Shown: in pieces, positions 10,019 through 21,847 of the stretch
Position numbering within the stretch: the stretch's first letter is position 1
How the letters are laid out: each line of letters opens with the position of its first letter
Origin: Dissophora ornata
Taxonomy: Eukaryota > Mortierellomycota > Mortierellomycetes > Mortierellales > Mortierellaceae
NCBI GenBank assembly: GCA_025201705.1
Contig: MU616776.1
Coordinates: 1-40,689, forward strand
Reading direction: 5' to 3'
Length of the DNA: 40,689 nucleotides
The notes under the pieces: generated by a model
Seen by the model: only the letters and a program-made list of their open reading frames with translations
What the model was told of the DNA's origin: nothing
Database searches by the model: none
Program-made: the position numbers and the translations under genes

Positions 10019-13000
10019 TTTGTTGGGGGATATTAAAACCCTCTCAAGTTCTGCGTGTTTCTGGACCTCGTTTTTGCTGATTTGCTTCATTCTCCCTCTC
10101 GTGCTTGCATTTTTTCTTTAGTTCATCTCTCTAAGCGCCATGAGATCTATCCGGCCACTGCAACAACTACGACTGCAACAACAACAACAACTGCAACAAC
10201 TGCAACAACTGCAGCGCCATACCAGGAAAACGCCACGCTCTCAATGCAGGACATGAAGAGCTTGGCTTTTGGAAAGAATATGGCCACGGTACGGAGTCGC
10301 TCAAAGATTTCGCATGGAACACATCAACACGCGGCGGCGGCGGCGGCCACGGCGGCCGCTGTGGAGGCAGACCAGTCGCTGCCAGATATACACCCTGCGG
10401 ATCGATTCTTCAGTCCCGCTGTGACATCTCGATACCCAGAGACTGACTGGGAGGACGCAGAAGCGTTTCCACCTCATTTACCAATGGTGAGCATAAAGGA
10501 ACAGCATGATCGATACTGAAATATATTCAAAGTATTGTTCTCCGTCTTTTACCAACAAAGTACCCTCTTTCATTTTTTTTCCCTCCCCCCGTTCTAGTTC
10601 TGCTTCCCAGGCGACTTGTCTTTCAAGCTCCAGGAAGACCAACCACCAACCACCTACCACTCGTTTGTAATGACGCAAGAGACTGGGAATCGATCGTATG
10701 CCATGTGTGTGACAATCTACGAGCGTCTGCCAAAGGCCATGCAGCGGCAATTCAACGCGCTCTGCCGAAAATGGATCAAATCTCAAATGGTACGGACTAC
10801 CATTTTTTTTTTTTTTTTCAGGGGAGGAAAGCGGATTTGCTATTGTCCAATCATTTTTCCCTATCATGCTAATAATTATTATTAAATGTTATACTTTAAT
10901 TATTTTTTTTTTTGGTAGTCCGAAAGCGAGTTGGAGTATGCAAAAGCGATCAAGACAAAGATTTCCCGAGAAAGGGCCCATCGACGGACCTTGCAGAATA
11001 CGTTACGGGAGGAGCGAACGCTTGGACGACAGGCGCGGATCCAGGATCTGAAGCGAGAGATGATGGATTCGGAAGAGAAGTTGACGTTGCTGGAGGATCA
11101 GATGCAACCGTGGAGGCGACTGTTTGTGGAAGCGGAGGATGTGTGGATCCCACGGTGTATCGGTCTTGTGAGTGCGATACCGTACCATTACCTGTTGAGG
11201 GATTGGCTTTTGGCGGTGGTGGTGGCGTGTTCGGGAGGAGTGGAACATCCGGGAATGAGCCAGAGTTCGTTGCGACTGGAGAGGTATATGCCCTTTTTTT
11301 TTTCCTTTTTTCCTTTTTTTTCAAGATCATCTCCCATTGCTATGCGGTACACAATAGTAATGCTGTGCTTACACGTGCATTATTTGCATCTCTCTCTTTT
11401 TTTTTTCTTCTCAGGTACGTCAGGAATATCATTCATGATGTCAGCGTGCCTCCATTTGGAAAGATGGAGATTGGGATCACCATCAACAACCGCACTATCT
11501 ACGCGTCGAGACCAGCATTGAACAGCGTTCCGATTGTCAAAAACGTAAGGGACTTGTATTGACATGTATTATTTATTATTTCCTCAGACAGCTTCGCTTG
11601 ACAGAGAATACATTTACTCATGAAGCTGGTACCTTATACTTTTTTTTTTGGGACATCTAGTTCTCGCTGTTTCCTCTCTTCCGCTGCCTTTCCCCCGAGG
11701 ATGTGGTGACACTTATGGAGGTATGATATAAACCGCGAAAACTGAGGTTTTTTTTTGGAGCCATTGAGTATTACCTTCGTAGTAGGAGAGAAAAAAAAAC
11801 TAAAACGCGCTCTTCTTGGTACACAAGGTCATGCTGTCGGAAGGCAAAATCATCTTTGTGTCGTCGTACCTGGGGATGTTGACGCTTGCAGGCGAAAGCA
11901 TCCTCTACCTGTTTTTCCCTCTTTACTGGCAAGGTGTCTATATCCCGATCCTCCCAGCTGCCTTGATGACATGTCTCCAGGCGCCTGTTCCTTACATCAT
12001 TGGCGTCGAACGGAGTTGTTGCGAACCTGACTTTCCACCAGAGGATGTAAGTAGAAACAGCTGCAAAAAAAATTGCTCTCGATTCTCTCTAGCGTGTGTT
12101 TTTAACTTTGTTTTTGAACACTATTCATTTACTACGTTGACACACAATAGGCATGTGTCGTAGATCTGGACAAAGGAACAATTAAAGTGCAACTGGCGCC
12201 AGTTCAACTACCTCCTCGACCCCGCAAGAAGTTGGTTCAGTCATTGGAGCAGTATGCGCATGGCTGCATGACTCGTCGCTCAGCTTTAGCTGCTGCTGCA
12301 GCAACGACCGCCACCGCGACCACCACCACCACCAACTCTGAGTGCAACGATTTAGGACCACCCAAATACATTCAAGAGGCTTACCCCCACTCTCGTTTGG
12401 CATTGTTCTGTGGAGCATCTCGCGCACCACGCTCGGGGGGCAGGAGATCTGACATTCAAAGACATCCTGCGACCTCTACGCTCTCCACCATGACCAACGC
12501 AACGTCTGAACAGGACTCTTATTCGCCAACAACGAGTAGAAGGTCGTCGATCAATACGTTGGGGCAGACCCTACTACTGAACTCAAATGCGCTTCCAAAG
12601 ATCCCCAAATTGGATTTTGAAAAGGAAACGTTGATGGAGGGGATGGGAGAGAGGAAATCAAGAGATTCTGTCATGTTGGACGATCAGGGACGCTTCGTCG
12701 TTGGTAGGAGCTCTGTTGAAAGGAATAGGGCCCTGACATTGGATTCGCGGGAGTTGAGGATGAATAAGGTTGCACCCGACCAGGTAATAAGAAAGAAAAA
12801 GTCGCTTCGTACACGACGAGCTCTTTGATTATGCATGTCAGTAAACTAAACTAAATCAAACTTCTCCTTATCTAGGACGCAATGGACTCTTTCAACATGG
12901 CGACACGCAAAGTCTTGTCCCCACAACGTGCTCGCGTCACTGTGTTTGAAATGCCCAAGAAGCAGGACTCTACCACTCAGCAGCAGCAGCAGCAGTTTCT

Positions 13001-14655
13001 ACCGCAACAACAGCTGATGTTACCTACGAACGCAGCCGTCAACCGGAGCAATGCCAGTTTGAGCACGCATCTATCAGCATCGGATGTGATGACAGGAAAG
13101 CTATCGCACCGTGGGTCAGTGACCTCGATCGAATCGTCCAATTCGAGTGTCTTTCAGAGACCCATTTCCACCATCCATGCACGAATGATCAACAATGCAT
13201 CCCCAGTCTCGACAATGACGTCCAACACAATGGGGAGTATCAACGGACCAAGTCTTGGTGTTTCTTCTCACTTGCACTACTCGTCCTCTTCAACATCTTC
13301 TTTGCCACCACTTGTGCAACCCGTTGCTACCAACAACAACCATAGTGGCGGTGTTGACTTTGTCGAGGAAGAAGTCGAGAGTGAACCTAGTCCTTACATG
13401 CCCATCACCAAAGAGGGCCACGTCCTCATTTTGTTCTCGAGTGTAGCTCCCATCTCGTTACTCAACTGCCGTTGTGGGATCTGCTCACTTGCGCTTGCAT
13501 CTCATCAGCAGGTCCATCGGTGCGAAGGATGCTCGCTCTTTGTTCACGTAGGATGTATTGAGGAATTGCTCTTCCCGTGCGCACCGCGTGGATTCGATGA
13601 GTCTGGGATCTGTTGGAGTGTTCTTCAAATGTGGGCGGGACTTTTGAAGGGTTACAGATCTGGTATTATGGCAGGGCAGGCACTTCAACAACAACAAATT
13701 CAACAACAGATACAGATGCAAATGCAAATGCAGATGCAGAATCAAAGTCCAAGGGTAGGCCATCAACATCATCCTCATCCTCATCATCCTCATCAAGGGC
13801 AGAGCCAAGGGTCTATTAAGCAACCGTCGAGTATTAGCAGTGACAGCGGAGAGAAGGATGGAAGGGAGAGATTTTCGTGGGCTAGTTTCCGAGGATGGAC
13901 AAGCAGGAATAGTAGTACAACGAATACAAGCACTGCTGCAACGACACCTTTGAATAACAGAAACTCGGGAGGACCTTTCTCTCAGACGATGGAGCAGGTG
14001 CATCCACAACAACAACATCAGCAGCAGCAACCGTATCAGACAAGGTCGAGGAGGGGGACAAACTGTAGTGTGGCAAGTGATACGGTTCGGTTCCATCGCG
14101 ATGTGTTCATGAAGGGTGTGGACAAGGAAGCCAAGGTAAAAAAAGTCGCTTGTATTTTTGTCTTTTTTGTTGTCGATGGTAAAAAAAAAATCGTTTTCTT
14201 TGTGCTGACAAGCAGCTGTTCTTTTTTTTTTTTTCCTTTTTTTCGCTACAGCCGTTCATGTCTGCTTTCACCGAGTCGCAAGCATTTGTACAGTTTGTTC
14301 AGGACCGAGTCGATCGCTCGCCCGGAGATCCAGAGATCATGTTCTTTGACGAAGTCATCAAGGCAAAAATCAACCGCTCTCGATTCCGACTTGGAAAAGA
14401 GGAAACCAAGTTTTTGGACGTAAGTGACCTCTCTGCACACACCATGTGTTTTCATCACCAGAGAAAGCGTTTTTTTTTTTTTTCGTCTCGGGCTTCATCG
14501 AACTAATTTATGGTTTGTTTTCCCCATGCGTCTAGGATACCTCCTATGGCATTCAGGGCACCGACAAAGCGGTCGCTCCTTCGGGAGAAACCCACAGGCA
14601 TGATGGAAACGACTCGAGGCGCTTCCCCACCACTCTAGATCCTGCATATTTATAG
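8986..14655 (+). CDS. DENN domain protein with internal C1 zinc finger
   Basis: Twelve exons: 8986-9382, 9594-9980, 10122-10486, 10598-10789, 10919-11283, 11415-11544, 11661-11720, 11828-12046, 12151-12783, 12876-14135, 14252-14419, 14536-14655; 1431 aa. DENN proteins are guanine-nucleotide exchange factors for Rab GTPases in membrane traffic. The protein opens with IADYFFMVGL (11-20), the usual start of an upstream DENN segment, interrupted by poly-Thr and poly-Gly stretches. The uDENN resumes at FCFPGDLSF (from 384). A charged coiled coil (about 448-510) precedes the central DENN (about 510-700), which contains the conserved FVSSYLGMLT and PFIIG-like PYIIGVERS segments. A Gln/Ser-rich region then carries a complete C1-type finger (about 1098-1151, CxxC, CxxCx4HxxCx7C). 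A dDENN-like helical segment lies near the C-terminus. The start follows a C-rich leader. The Rab target cannot be told. Confidence 0.88.
9745..9789 (+). repeat. GGT/GGA triplet repeat encoding poly-Gly
   Basis: A GGT run followed by a GGA run inside exon 2 of the DENN gene. It encodes about 15 consecutive glycines and stays in frame. It is likely to vary in length between strains. Confidence 0.85.
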
Positions 14656-14662
14656 ACACTCA

Positions 14663-14668
14663 AATAAA
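14663..14668 (+). terminator. AATAAA polyadenylation signal (DENN gene)
   Basis: Canonical hexamer 8 bp past the DENN gene stop codon. The convergent Leo1 gene has its own signal at 14751-14756, so the two 3' ends share a 151-bp spacer. Confidence 0.55.
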
Positions 14669-14750
14669 GCCATCCAAGCATCCTAAGACCAAAGGAAACA
14701 TGCGCGCTTTTGTTTCTGACATCAAAACTAGTAGTTTTTTTTTTTTAATC

Positions 14751-14756
14751 TTTATT
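14751..14756 (-). terminator. AATAAA polyadenylation signal (Leo1)
   Basis: On the minus strand the hexamer AATAAA lies about 50 bp beyond the Leo1 stop codon, within the short convergent spacer. Confidence 0.6.
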
Positions 14757-14806
14757 TCTGATGACTGGATTATAACGTTTGTCAAGTTGTCAAATGTTCT
14801 TCAACT

Positions 14807-17047
14807 CTATTCCTCATCGCTGTCCAGAGCCGTCCTTCTCTTCTTTGGGCGTCTCTGCACTGCCTGCTCCTCTTCCTCTTCCTCATCTTGGCCCTCATCC
14901 TCCGACGCCTTCCTATGTTCAACACGCTTGTCCTCTCTCTCCGCACCCTTATCAGCATCCCGACCGCGTCCACCTCCAGAGCGACGCTTTTGACGGACTG
15001 GGCTGCCTGGGCTACGGCTGCGACTACGGCTTCGGCTTCTGCTCGGACTACGACTAGGGCTTCGGCTATAGCTTCTGCCACGTCTGCTGTCACCACCTCC
15101 GCCTCCACGGCGACGAACAGGGCTGCGGCTGCGACTGCGACTACGACTTGGGCTGCGGCTTGGGCTACGGCTAGGGGTGCGTCTGCGGCGGCGATCTCCA
15201 CTACGCTCACGACTGCGGTCCCTGCTCCTGTCTCTCCTGTTACGCCCACGCCCCTCATATTCGTCCTCTTCTGCCGCTGAATCTTCGCCGCTCGAGTAAC
15301 GATTCCTAGACTTGTAGTTGTCTGCTCCCGATTTCTTGATCGACTGTGTTTTTTTTTTGTTGCAAGAAATAAGAATAAAAAAGTTAGTACGACTAAATAC
15401 CTGTGACAAACAAGCCTCCCTTCGGCTACAGATCAAAGCACCAGATTTCATCCCGTTACCATAATTTTCTCGCGTCTTCTTTCTTCCTCAGCCTCAAAGT
15501 CCTCATCCTCCTCCTCGTCATGTTCCCCGTCGCTCTCTTCAAGTCCTCCGACAGTGAGTCCAGTAGCCCGAGCATGTCTGCTCCTCTCCGCAGCAACCTT
15601 ACGACGACTGCGAACCTGCTCCAACTCGCGTTGCTCAATCGCCTCCTTGGCAGCCTTGGGATCGCTCAACGTCGCCACCATCACAGTCTTGACACTCTTA
15701 ACATGCTTGCCCGCAATAGCCGCTGTCAACTTGCGATGCGTTAATGATTGTGTTGAGTGAGGTTGGAAGGTCAATGTGTCCGTGAACGCCTGCTGGGTTT
15801 GCAACATCAGCTCCGAGGGGTGGTGCACCACCAAGAACTGATGCTGGTTATGAAGTGTCTGGGCATTGACCTGGAACATCTCGTCTCCAAGAACCAACGA
15901 CATCGATCCGTCCGACCACCGGACAAACCGGGCATTTGATTCCTTTTCGCGCTCCTTGGCAGGGATGCTGGGATCGTCATGTCCGTTCTTGAAACGCCAA
16001 CGAATCGTGTTTTCCACTTTCAGCTTAATCCTCTGAATGGCTTCTGATTCATCCACATTTCTTTCCTGGTCGTCATCGTAGGTATCCGGATCGAATGGCT
16101 TTGTGTCGACGTTTAAAAAGTTTGGCAAACGTGACAAGAAAATCTACAACGAGGTGGGACCACGGATTCAGTCAAAGGGCTCCAAACTGTTCCTGAAAAC
16201 AACGTTTCCGAAAGCATGATATAACATACCTTGCTGTCTGTGCTGTATGGGAATCCAATGTCTGGCAGTTGCACAGAAGCCCTGTTTTCGATCCTCATCC
16301 TCGGTTGGGAGCTGCCGTACTCATTATCAAGTTCGCGGTCATCATCTGATACGTCATCATGGCGCTCCTGCTTCCTTTGCTTCCCTTCCTTTCTCTTCCT
16401 TGCATGATCAGAGTCGTCCTCTGAGACAGAATTATCGACGGACGCCGATCTATTGCAGACACACAACATTTTGTTAATTAGCGACACCGATCTTCTCAGG
16501 CAAACAACCAGTCTGGACCCCCCGAAAACATCAGCGGTATCCCTCAATGCGTCAGGCTACACGTTGTTGTTGTTGGTTTTTTTTGGAAATCAAATCTCGT
16601 CCTTTACCTTCGGCGTGTCGTATCCCTTCTCTCTCGATTATCGTCCTCGCTTTCGCTCTCCCCCTCGTCTCCAAACAGATCACCAAGACTATCCTGCGCA
16701 TTATTTCCATCCCCACCTTCCTCCTCTCCTTCGTCGTCATCGTCATCCTGAATCCTCGCTGCAGATCTACGGACCTTGCCTCCGGTCTGCTGGCTCCTGT
16801 CGGGCACAACCTCCATCACCTCATCCTCTTCATCGCTAAAGTAGTTGTTTCGTCTGCGACGGCTTCTGTCAGGTGAGCCGCGGTCGCTGTCCTGGGAGCG
16901 GTCCTGGCTCTGGTCCTGACTCTGCTGACTTTGCTGACTCTGCTGCTGCTGGTGGTGGGAGTCGTCGTCGTCGTCATCATCGTCCGAGCCAAAGAGGCCA
17001 TGATTGACATCGTCCTCAGGAATGAGTGTGTGCTCTGAATCAGACAT
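14807..17047 (-). CDS. leo1: Paf1 complex subunit Leo1 with RS-rich C-terminal tail
   Basis: Four exons read on the minus strand: 17047-16608, 16449-16230, 16143-15460, 15343-14807; 626 aa, all GT-AG and in frame. Leo1 is a subunit of the RNA polymerase II Paf1 elongation complex and acts on chromatin in the nucleus. The N-terminal about 200 residues are acidic and Gln/Ser-rich, typical of Leo1. The conserved core spans exons 2-3: LPDIGFPYS, then LPNFLNVDTKPFDPDTY, NTIRWR, NARFVRWSDGSMSLVLGDE, and a KHVKSVKTVMVATLSDPKAAKE stretch. The protein ends in a typical DSDEE acidic tip. What is odd is the last exon: about residues 484-575 form a dense Arg-Ser repeat (RSRSRS, SRSPSRSP units) with a Gly run, like an SR splicing-factor tail. 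Known Leo1 proteins that I recall have only acidic C-termini. The identification is secure; the role of the RS tail is inference. Confidence 0.93.
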
Positions 17048-17453
17048 TTGGCAAGTATGAGGGTTTCTCTTGTTGTCAGCTATCGGTCCTTTTGAGTGTC
17101 GCTGTTGATGGAGATGAAGAAAGAGAAGGAGCGGATGATGAGCAATCTCACTGAATGGTAGATGGAGTACAGCTGAGAATGGAGGAAGGGAGGGAGGGCC
17201 AATCAATAAGTTTCGATCCTCAGCTTCTGGGCTTCGACCCTCCCGCGCGTGGACGCGTTGTTTTCTGAGGCTTGGCTACATCACGTGCTGCACACGACCA
17301 TAGGGCGAAAGGAGGGGAAAATATCGTCCGCTCCTTTTTTTTATTTATTGGTACAAATACAGGTGTCGCCAAGGAAAGAGACAGAGTGAATGTTAAAAAG
17401 TACAAAAATGGGAAAGGCTTACAACGCTAAATAGGGCGAATAGTCATAGTAAA
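17048..17453. other. Leo1 promoter and 3' region of upstream SLF2-like gene
   Basis: Spacer between two minus-strand genes. On the minus strand AATAAA occurs at 17340-17345, about 110 bp after the stop of the SLF2-like gene, and probably sets its 3' end. The remainder, up to the ATG at 17047, would be the Leo1 promoter and 5' UTR. No gene is seen. Confidence 0.55.
17340..17345 (-). terminator. AATAAA polyadenylation signal (SLF2-like gene)
   Basis: Minus-strand AATAAA (overlapping a second copy at 17344-17349) about 110 bp downstream of the stop codon at 17454-17456. Confidence 0.5.
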
Positions 17454-20400
17454 TTATGGATACAGGATAATTTTTCGTCTATTGTCTTTTTTTTTAGAAG
17501 CATCGAGTCCTGGGGCGAGATGCAGATCTGCAATATTGAAAGCGATCGATGGACTTTCTGCTTCAGTTTTCATTGCAGTCGACTTTGCAAAGCTCAGGGT
17601 CGATTGGCTTGTAGCTGGAGGAAGATACGGAGCGATGAAAAGATGTCAGGATACAAGAACAAACCAAATTCAACATTTTGCGGGTTGCTGACCGGCCGTC
17701 AGTGTTTCTTACCCTGTCTATGAATGCCAGCATAGTACAGACGCATGTAAAGTCGCTGGATGATGTCCTTTGTCTGCAAAAAGATAAAACACATTACATC
17801 GCGTTAGTATGCAACATTACATCAAAGAGTTCAACAGTAAAGATTAGCTATTTTAGTCACTTACCAAAGTTCGCTCCATAAAAGCAGCACGAATATCGAC
17901 TATGAATGAAACAAAAAGCCCCCCCTATTAGTGTCACTAACTTCACTCAACGCAAGGTATTTTTATCCACACTACGCAACACAAACAACAACGCGACTTC
18001 TCACCAATTTTTCCATGCATCATCCGCAACTTCTTCAACATCGGTTCCAGTGCTTTCCGGCCATACGACGCAATCATCTGCTCATCATCCAGACAGAATC
18101 CAAACACCTGCATTCTCCGACCCAGGTCCAGGTAGTTGGTCTCAGAGTTGATTTCGAAACCCTTATCGACAAAAAGTGCACGGTGCAGCTCTTCCAAAAC
18201 TGGCGCGGTTTCGCCTGTAGGGATTGGGGGTTGTTGCAAGTACGCAAGGGCGATACTCCGGCGGAGAAGTGTGATCCTCATGGAGAGAGAGGGGAGTTGG
18301 TTCAAGGCTAGCAGCATGAACGGCAGTGACGTCCCCAGAGTGTGTATAGCGTCCTCGCAAAGACGGTGACGCTACGATATGGGATCACGGATACAACAAA
18401 AATGTCACTAAACAAGGATCGATGCCATGAGTCGACAAGGTTCCTCGCATGATCGAGGCTGCTTACCTCAGTTTCCCAAGTATGCGCCGGGATGGCATCC
18501 AGCAATGCGACCATGGTGGATCCTAGCAACGATTTGATACCGCCAATGATCGGGTCGGTTGTCATCCTCAATAGTAGACTCATAATCTTGCGAATCTCTG
18601 CAAAATCATAAAACTGGGGGCTAAGATTGTGATAAGGCAATTAGTAACCTGACCAGCATTTTTCGAGGAATCATAGCAAAATCCAACTACCAGAAAGAGA
18701 CACTTACTCCAGCGTCGCGGTCATGTTAACCAGTTTGATCACGGCTTTCAGGTTTTGTCTAGGAAACTTTTTCGTTTCGGGAACTAGTTCCCAATGAAAT
18801 GAAAATGCGGCGTTAATTTCTGAACGAAAAAATTTCCAGCAATATAGGCACTGGCTGACTGCTCACTTACGGATCAGTCGCTCATTGCGAGTCTCACGCG
18901 TAACGGGCTCAACCCTCCAGTTCTGATCTAGATATTCCTCCTTTGCGCCAAATGATCTGACGACGCGCATCAGATCTTGGTGATCAACGCCGAGAAGAGA
19001 AGTCCTCTGTGGGGATGTGATAACATATAGTGTTAACAGATATTTCATAGTTATTAGAACAATGGCGTGTCTTCGTCCCCTTGTAGCAGAGTCTGCCTGC
19101 CTTACCTGCGAAAGAATTCGTTGAAGAAGTGCAAAGACAGACAGTGCAACGAACTGGTCCTCTTCTGTCGCGACGACATGTACCAGCCAGCGGAACAGTG
19201 ATCGTGGCATAGTCCATGGTGATGAGCTCATGATCATGAGGAACGGCGACGTCAAGAACTGGCGCCTATGGTTTTCTGACTGTGTGCATTTGAGAACCTT
19301 CTGCACTATATGGTCGGCTCCATCCGCCCCTGTCAGCTCCATTTCCAGGGGTTGAACAATGAGTTCCTAAAATTACGCGATAAACTTTGTCAGCTCCATC
19401 AATGAGCACAAGATACAAGTACCTCTTCCAGATACAAAACGGACATTTACCTGTGGCCAGTGGACAAAGAACTCTGTGACATCCTCAACGATTGCGTCTC
19501 GCTCTTCTGCGATGATTTCACTCAAGGCTCCTTCTTGTTCTTCTGACAAAATACCCTTCGGGATCATCTCAGGCCCAAACGAGCTATCCTCATCCTCATC
19601 GTCGCCATATTCTTCCATAAGCTATTGCGGATTAGATTTATAAGAAAGCGCGAATGCGATCGATGAGTTTCGCAAAATGACAGATGCAATCAAAAGCACC
19701 GCTCTTTGTGAAATTAGATCACATCTTTACCTCGTTGTCCAAGGCCAGTCGATTGCTGGCAGTCTTGATGTCATATCCAATCTCGTCCTTGCGTTTCTTT
19801 TCCTTCAAAAGAGAGTCGAGCGAGAAAAGAATTGGCCTCTTGTTTGCCCTGACTGGCTTGGGGACCGGTCTTGGCGCAACGACTGGTAGGGGTTTAGACT
19901 TGATAGTGGCACTCCTCAAGTTACGGCTAGATCTTGGCGGTGTCAGCATACGAGTACTTGATCGGGTTCCTTGTTGAATCGCTGATTTAGCGGGGTATTC
20001 GTCATCCTCGGAGAGTTCATTGTCAAGATCCGTATCGTCCTTGGGCGGGTCCTTGGAGGGTGTCGTCATTGGTGTGGGTGAGCTGGCTCCAGAGTTGATG
20101 CTTGAGAACGGGTCGTCATCGAGATCCGAATCAGATTCATCCAGCAACTAATGATCATAACAGACGTTTGAGCTGTTAGTTTGGCTTCCGCAATCACGAC
20201 CACACATAAATACAAGCCGCCGCTTCAAACACTGTCATTTCCGTACTATGGGTGAGTTCATGTTATTGAATTTGCTGAGAGTCAGGATGTCGTCATCGGA
20301 ATCGATTACTACCATGGGTGCATCCTTCATCGTCTCTTTTTCTTCCACTGTGAGTCAAAGTCAAGGAGGCGGAGGCGCGAGATGCGTCAGTACAAGTTCA

Positions 20401-21390
20401 CGAATGCGTGCAGTCACCAATTGCCACCAAAATCAACATATGCAATTACCTCTCGGTGGCGGAGTTGCAGGGAAGACACTGTCATTCCAGTCAGTGTCCA
20501 AGCCTAGATCTGACCCATTCTCTGCGTTTTCTTCAGGTGTAGCCTCCCTCATTATTCCAGAACCTAATGCCTTTGGCTGATTTGTACTGCTGCTGATCCG
20601 CGATAAGATATTATCCTCCATGCCGTCTGAATCACTCATTTCCGCTGCCAACTTGTCTGAAAACGAAAGTGCAGGCATCGAGGGGGCCACTCCCGGTAAA
20701 AACTCCATTTTCCGCTTTTGCTTCCTCGGGGATACTGCTAGCCTCCTGAGAGATTCGCTAGACAGCTGAGAACTAAATGTCAAGAAGCCTAAATTGTCGA
20801 TCGCACCTAGTCCTGAAGGGATGGGATCCTCTGTCTGCAAGAACTCTGAGGCCGTTGTATCTACTTCAGAAGTATTCTTTGTTGGACTGGAGGGATTTTC
20901 GTCCCAGTCGCCGTGCTCCTGAGAGTTGAATGGGTCACGCAACGGTTCTGCTGTGATTAATTCCGCGGCGTCCGACTCTGCTGTGTCTGAAGATATAACG
21001 CTCTTAGGACTGCTGTCTTCAGCTGTCGCTTTCGTCTGTCCTGGTTCTGGCGACGAAAATGGTCCCAAAGTGATAGATAGCGGAGGCGGCGGTTCCGTGG
21101 CTGACCTATAGAAGAGGCATGAAATGTATTCCTGTTCAGAAGCTGTTCCGGCCCGCTCTCCAAATTTTCCATGAATGCTATGTAGTCCAATGTTACTTTG
21201 AATTTGACTGAAAATATGAGTCAATGAGTCTGGTCCTAATTGGGTTGAAGGCATTGAGCGATACTGGCATGTTAGAAACGTGGTGCCCTGAACGCTGAAG
21301 GTCATAAGCAAAGATCCTAGTGTTACCTTGAGCTGGATAGAACGTGGGAGCTGGCGGGATTATTGAGATAGATGAAGAGCGAGCGCACAT
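17454..21390 (-). CDS. CANIN/SLF2-like nuclear protein (putative SMC5/6 loading factor)
   Basis: Thirteen exons on the minus strand: 21390-21327, 21235-20450, 20347-20247, 20147-19731, 19621-19451, 19366-19106, 19006-18871, 18783-18708, 18620-18467, 18371-18005, 17899-17865, 17773-17713, 17614-17454; 929 aa. Every junction keeps frame. The first 450 residues are Ser/Asp/Glu-rich and disordered-looking. VVIDSDDD at 296-303 is a textbook SUMO-interacting motif. A conserved-looking half starts near FSLDSLLKEKKRKDEIGYDI, followed by an acidic patch and ILSEEQE, then about 450 residues of alpha-helical sequence. The order disordered-SIM, SLLxEKxR motif, helical repeat-like domain resembles the CANIN domain of FAM178/SLF2, which brings SMC5/6 to damaged DNA. 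The family call is from motif memory and moderate. The first exon and the ATG at 21390 are the least certain part; a HEAT-like nuclear protein of another family remains possible. Confidence 0.6.
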
Positions 21391-21847
21391 GTTGTTAACA
21401 AAGACGCGTCAAGAGCCTTGTCTGCGCTGTCGCCTTGCAATTATTCATAGTTTCTTCTGTTACCTCGAACTTGAATCTGAATTGAAGTAGGAGCTGATGG
21501 GTCGAGTGTTGCTGTTTTGAACAAGAAGGCGAAGTAACGAAATAGTAAGTCGATTGCTCCCATGCTAGGTAGTCTCACAACGACGATGACTGTTGTCTTC
21601 CTTTGAAGGCGATTCCACACCTGAGATGCGATGCATTCTGCTGCTTTGGCAGTCTTCCCATCCTGACTCGCTTCTGGTCTTGAATGCAGCTTGTGGCCAA
21701 AGGAGGTTTGTGCAAGATCTGTTGAACACTGCTCTCTCCCCATAGTGCAAATACTACTAAATGGACAAATAGTCACAGGCGCAACTGTGCTCAAGCACCC
21801 GATCAGATCTTCCCACCTCTTACTCCTCCACCATTCACAAGAAAACA
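21391..21847. promoter_or_regulatory. Shared divergent promoter region
   Basis: A 457-bp spacer between the start codons of the minus-strand SLF2-like gene and the plus-strand oligopeptidase gene, so both promoters must lie here. No TATA box is obvious. A minus-strand open stretch covers much of it but shows no recognisable protein content. If the SLF2-like gene has another upstream coding exon, it would fall in this interval. Confidence 0.5.

Noticed and set aside
10950..11330. Alternative frames across exon 5 of the DENN gene
   Set aside because: The chosen frame continues the DENN homology and joins in phase with exons on both sides; the others have no homology.
14888..15280. Plus-strand open frame rich in Ala/Thr opposite Leo1
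   Set aside because: It is the antisense of the RS-repeat codons; the minus-strand frame joins correctly to the Leo1 core.
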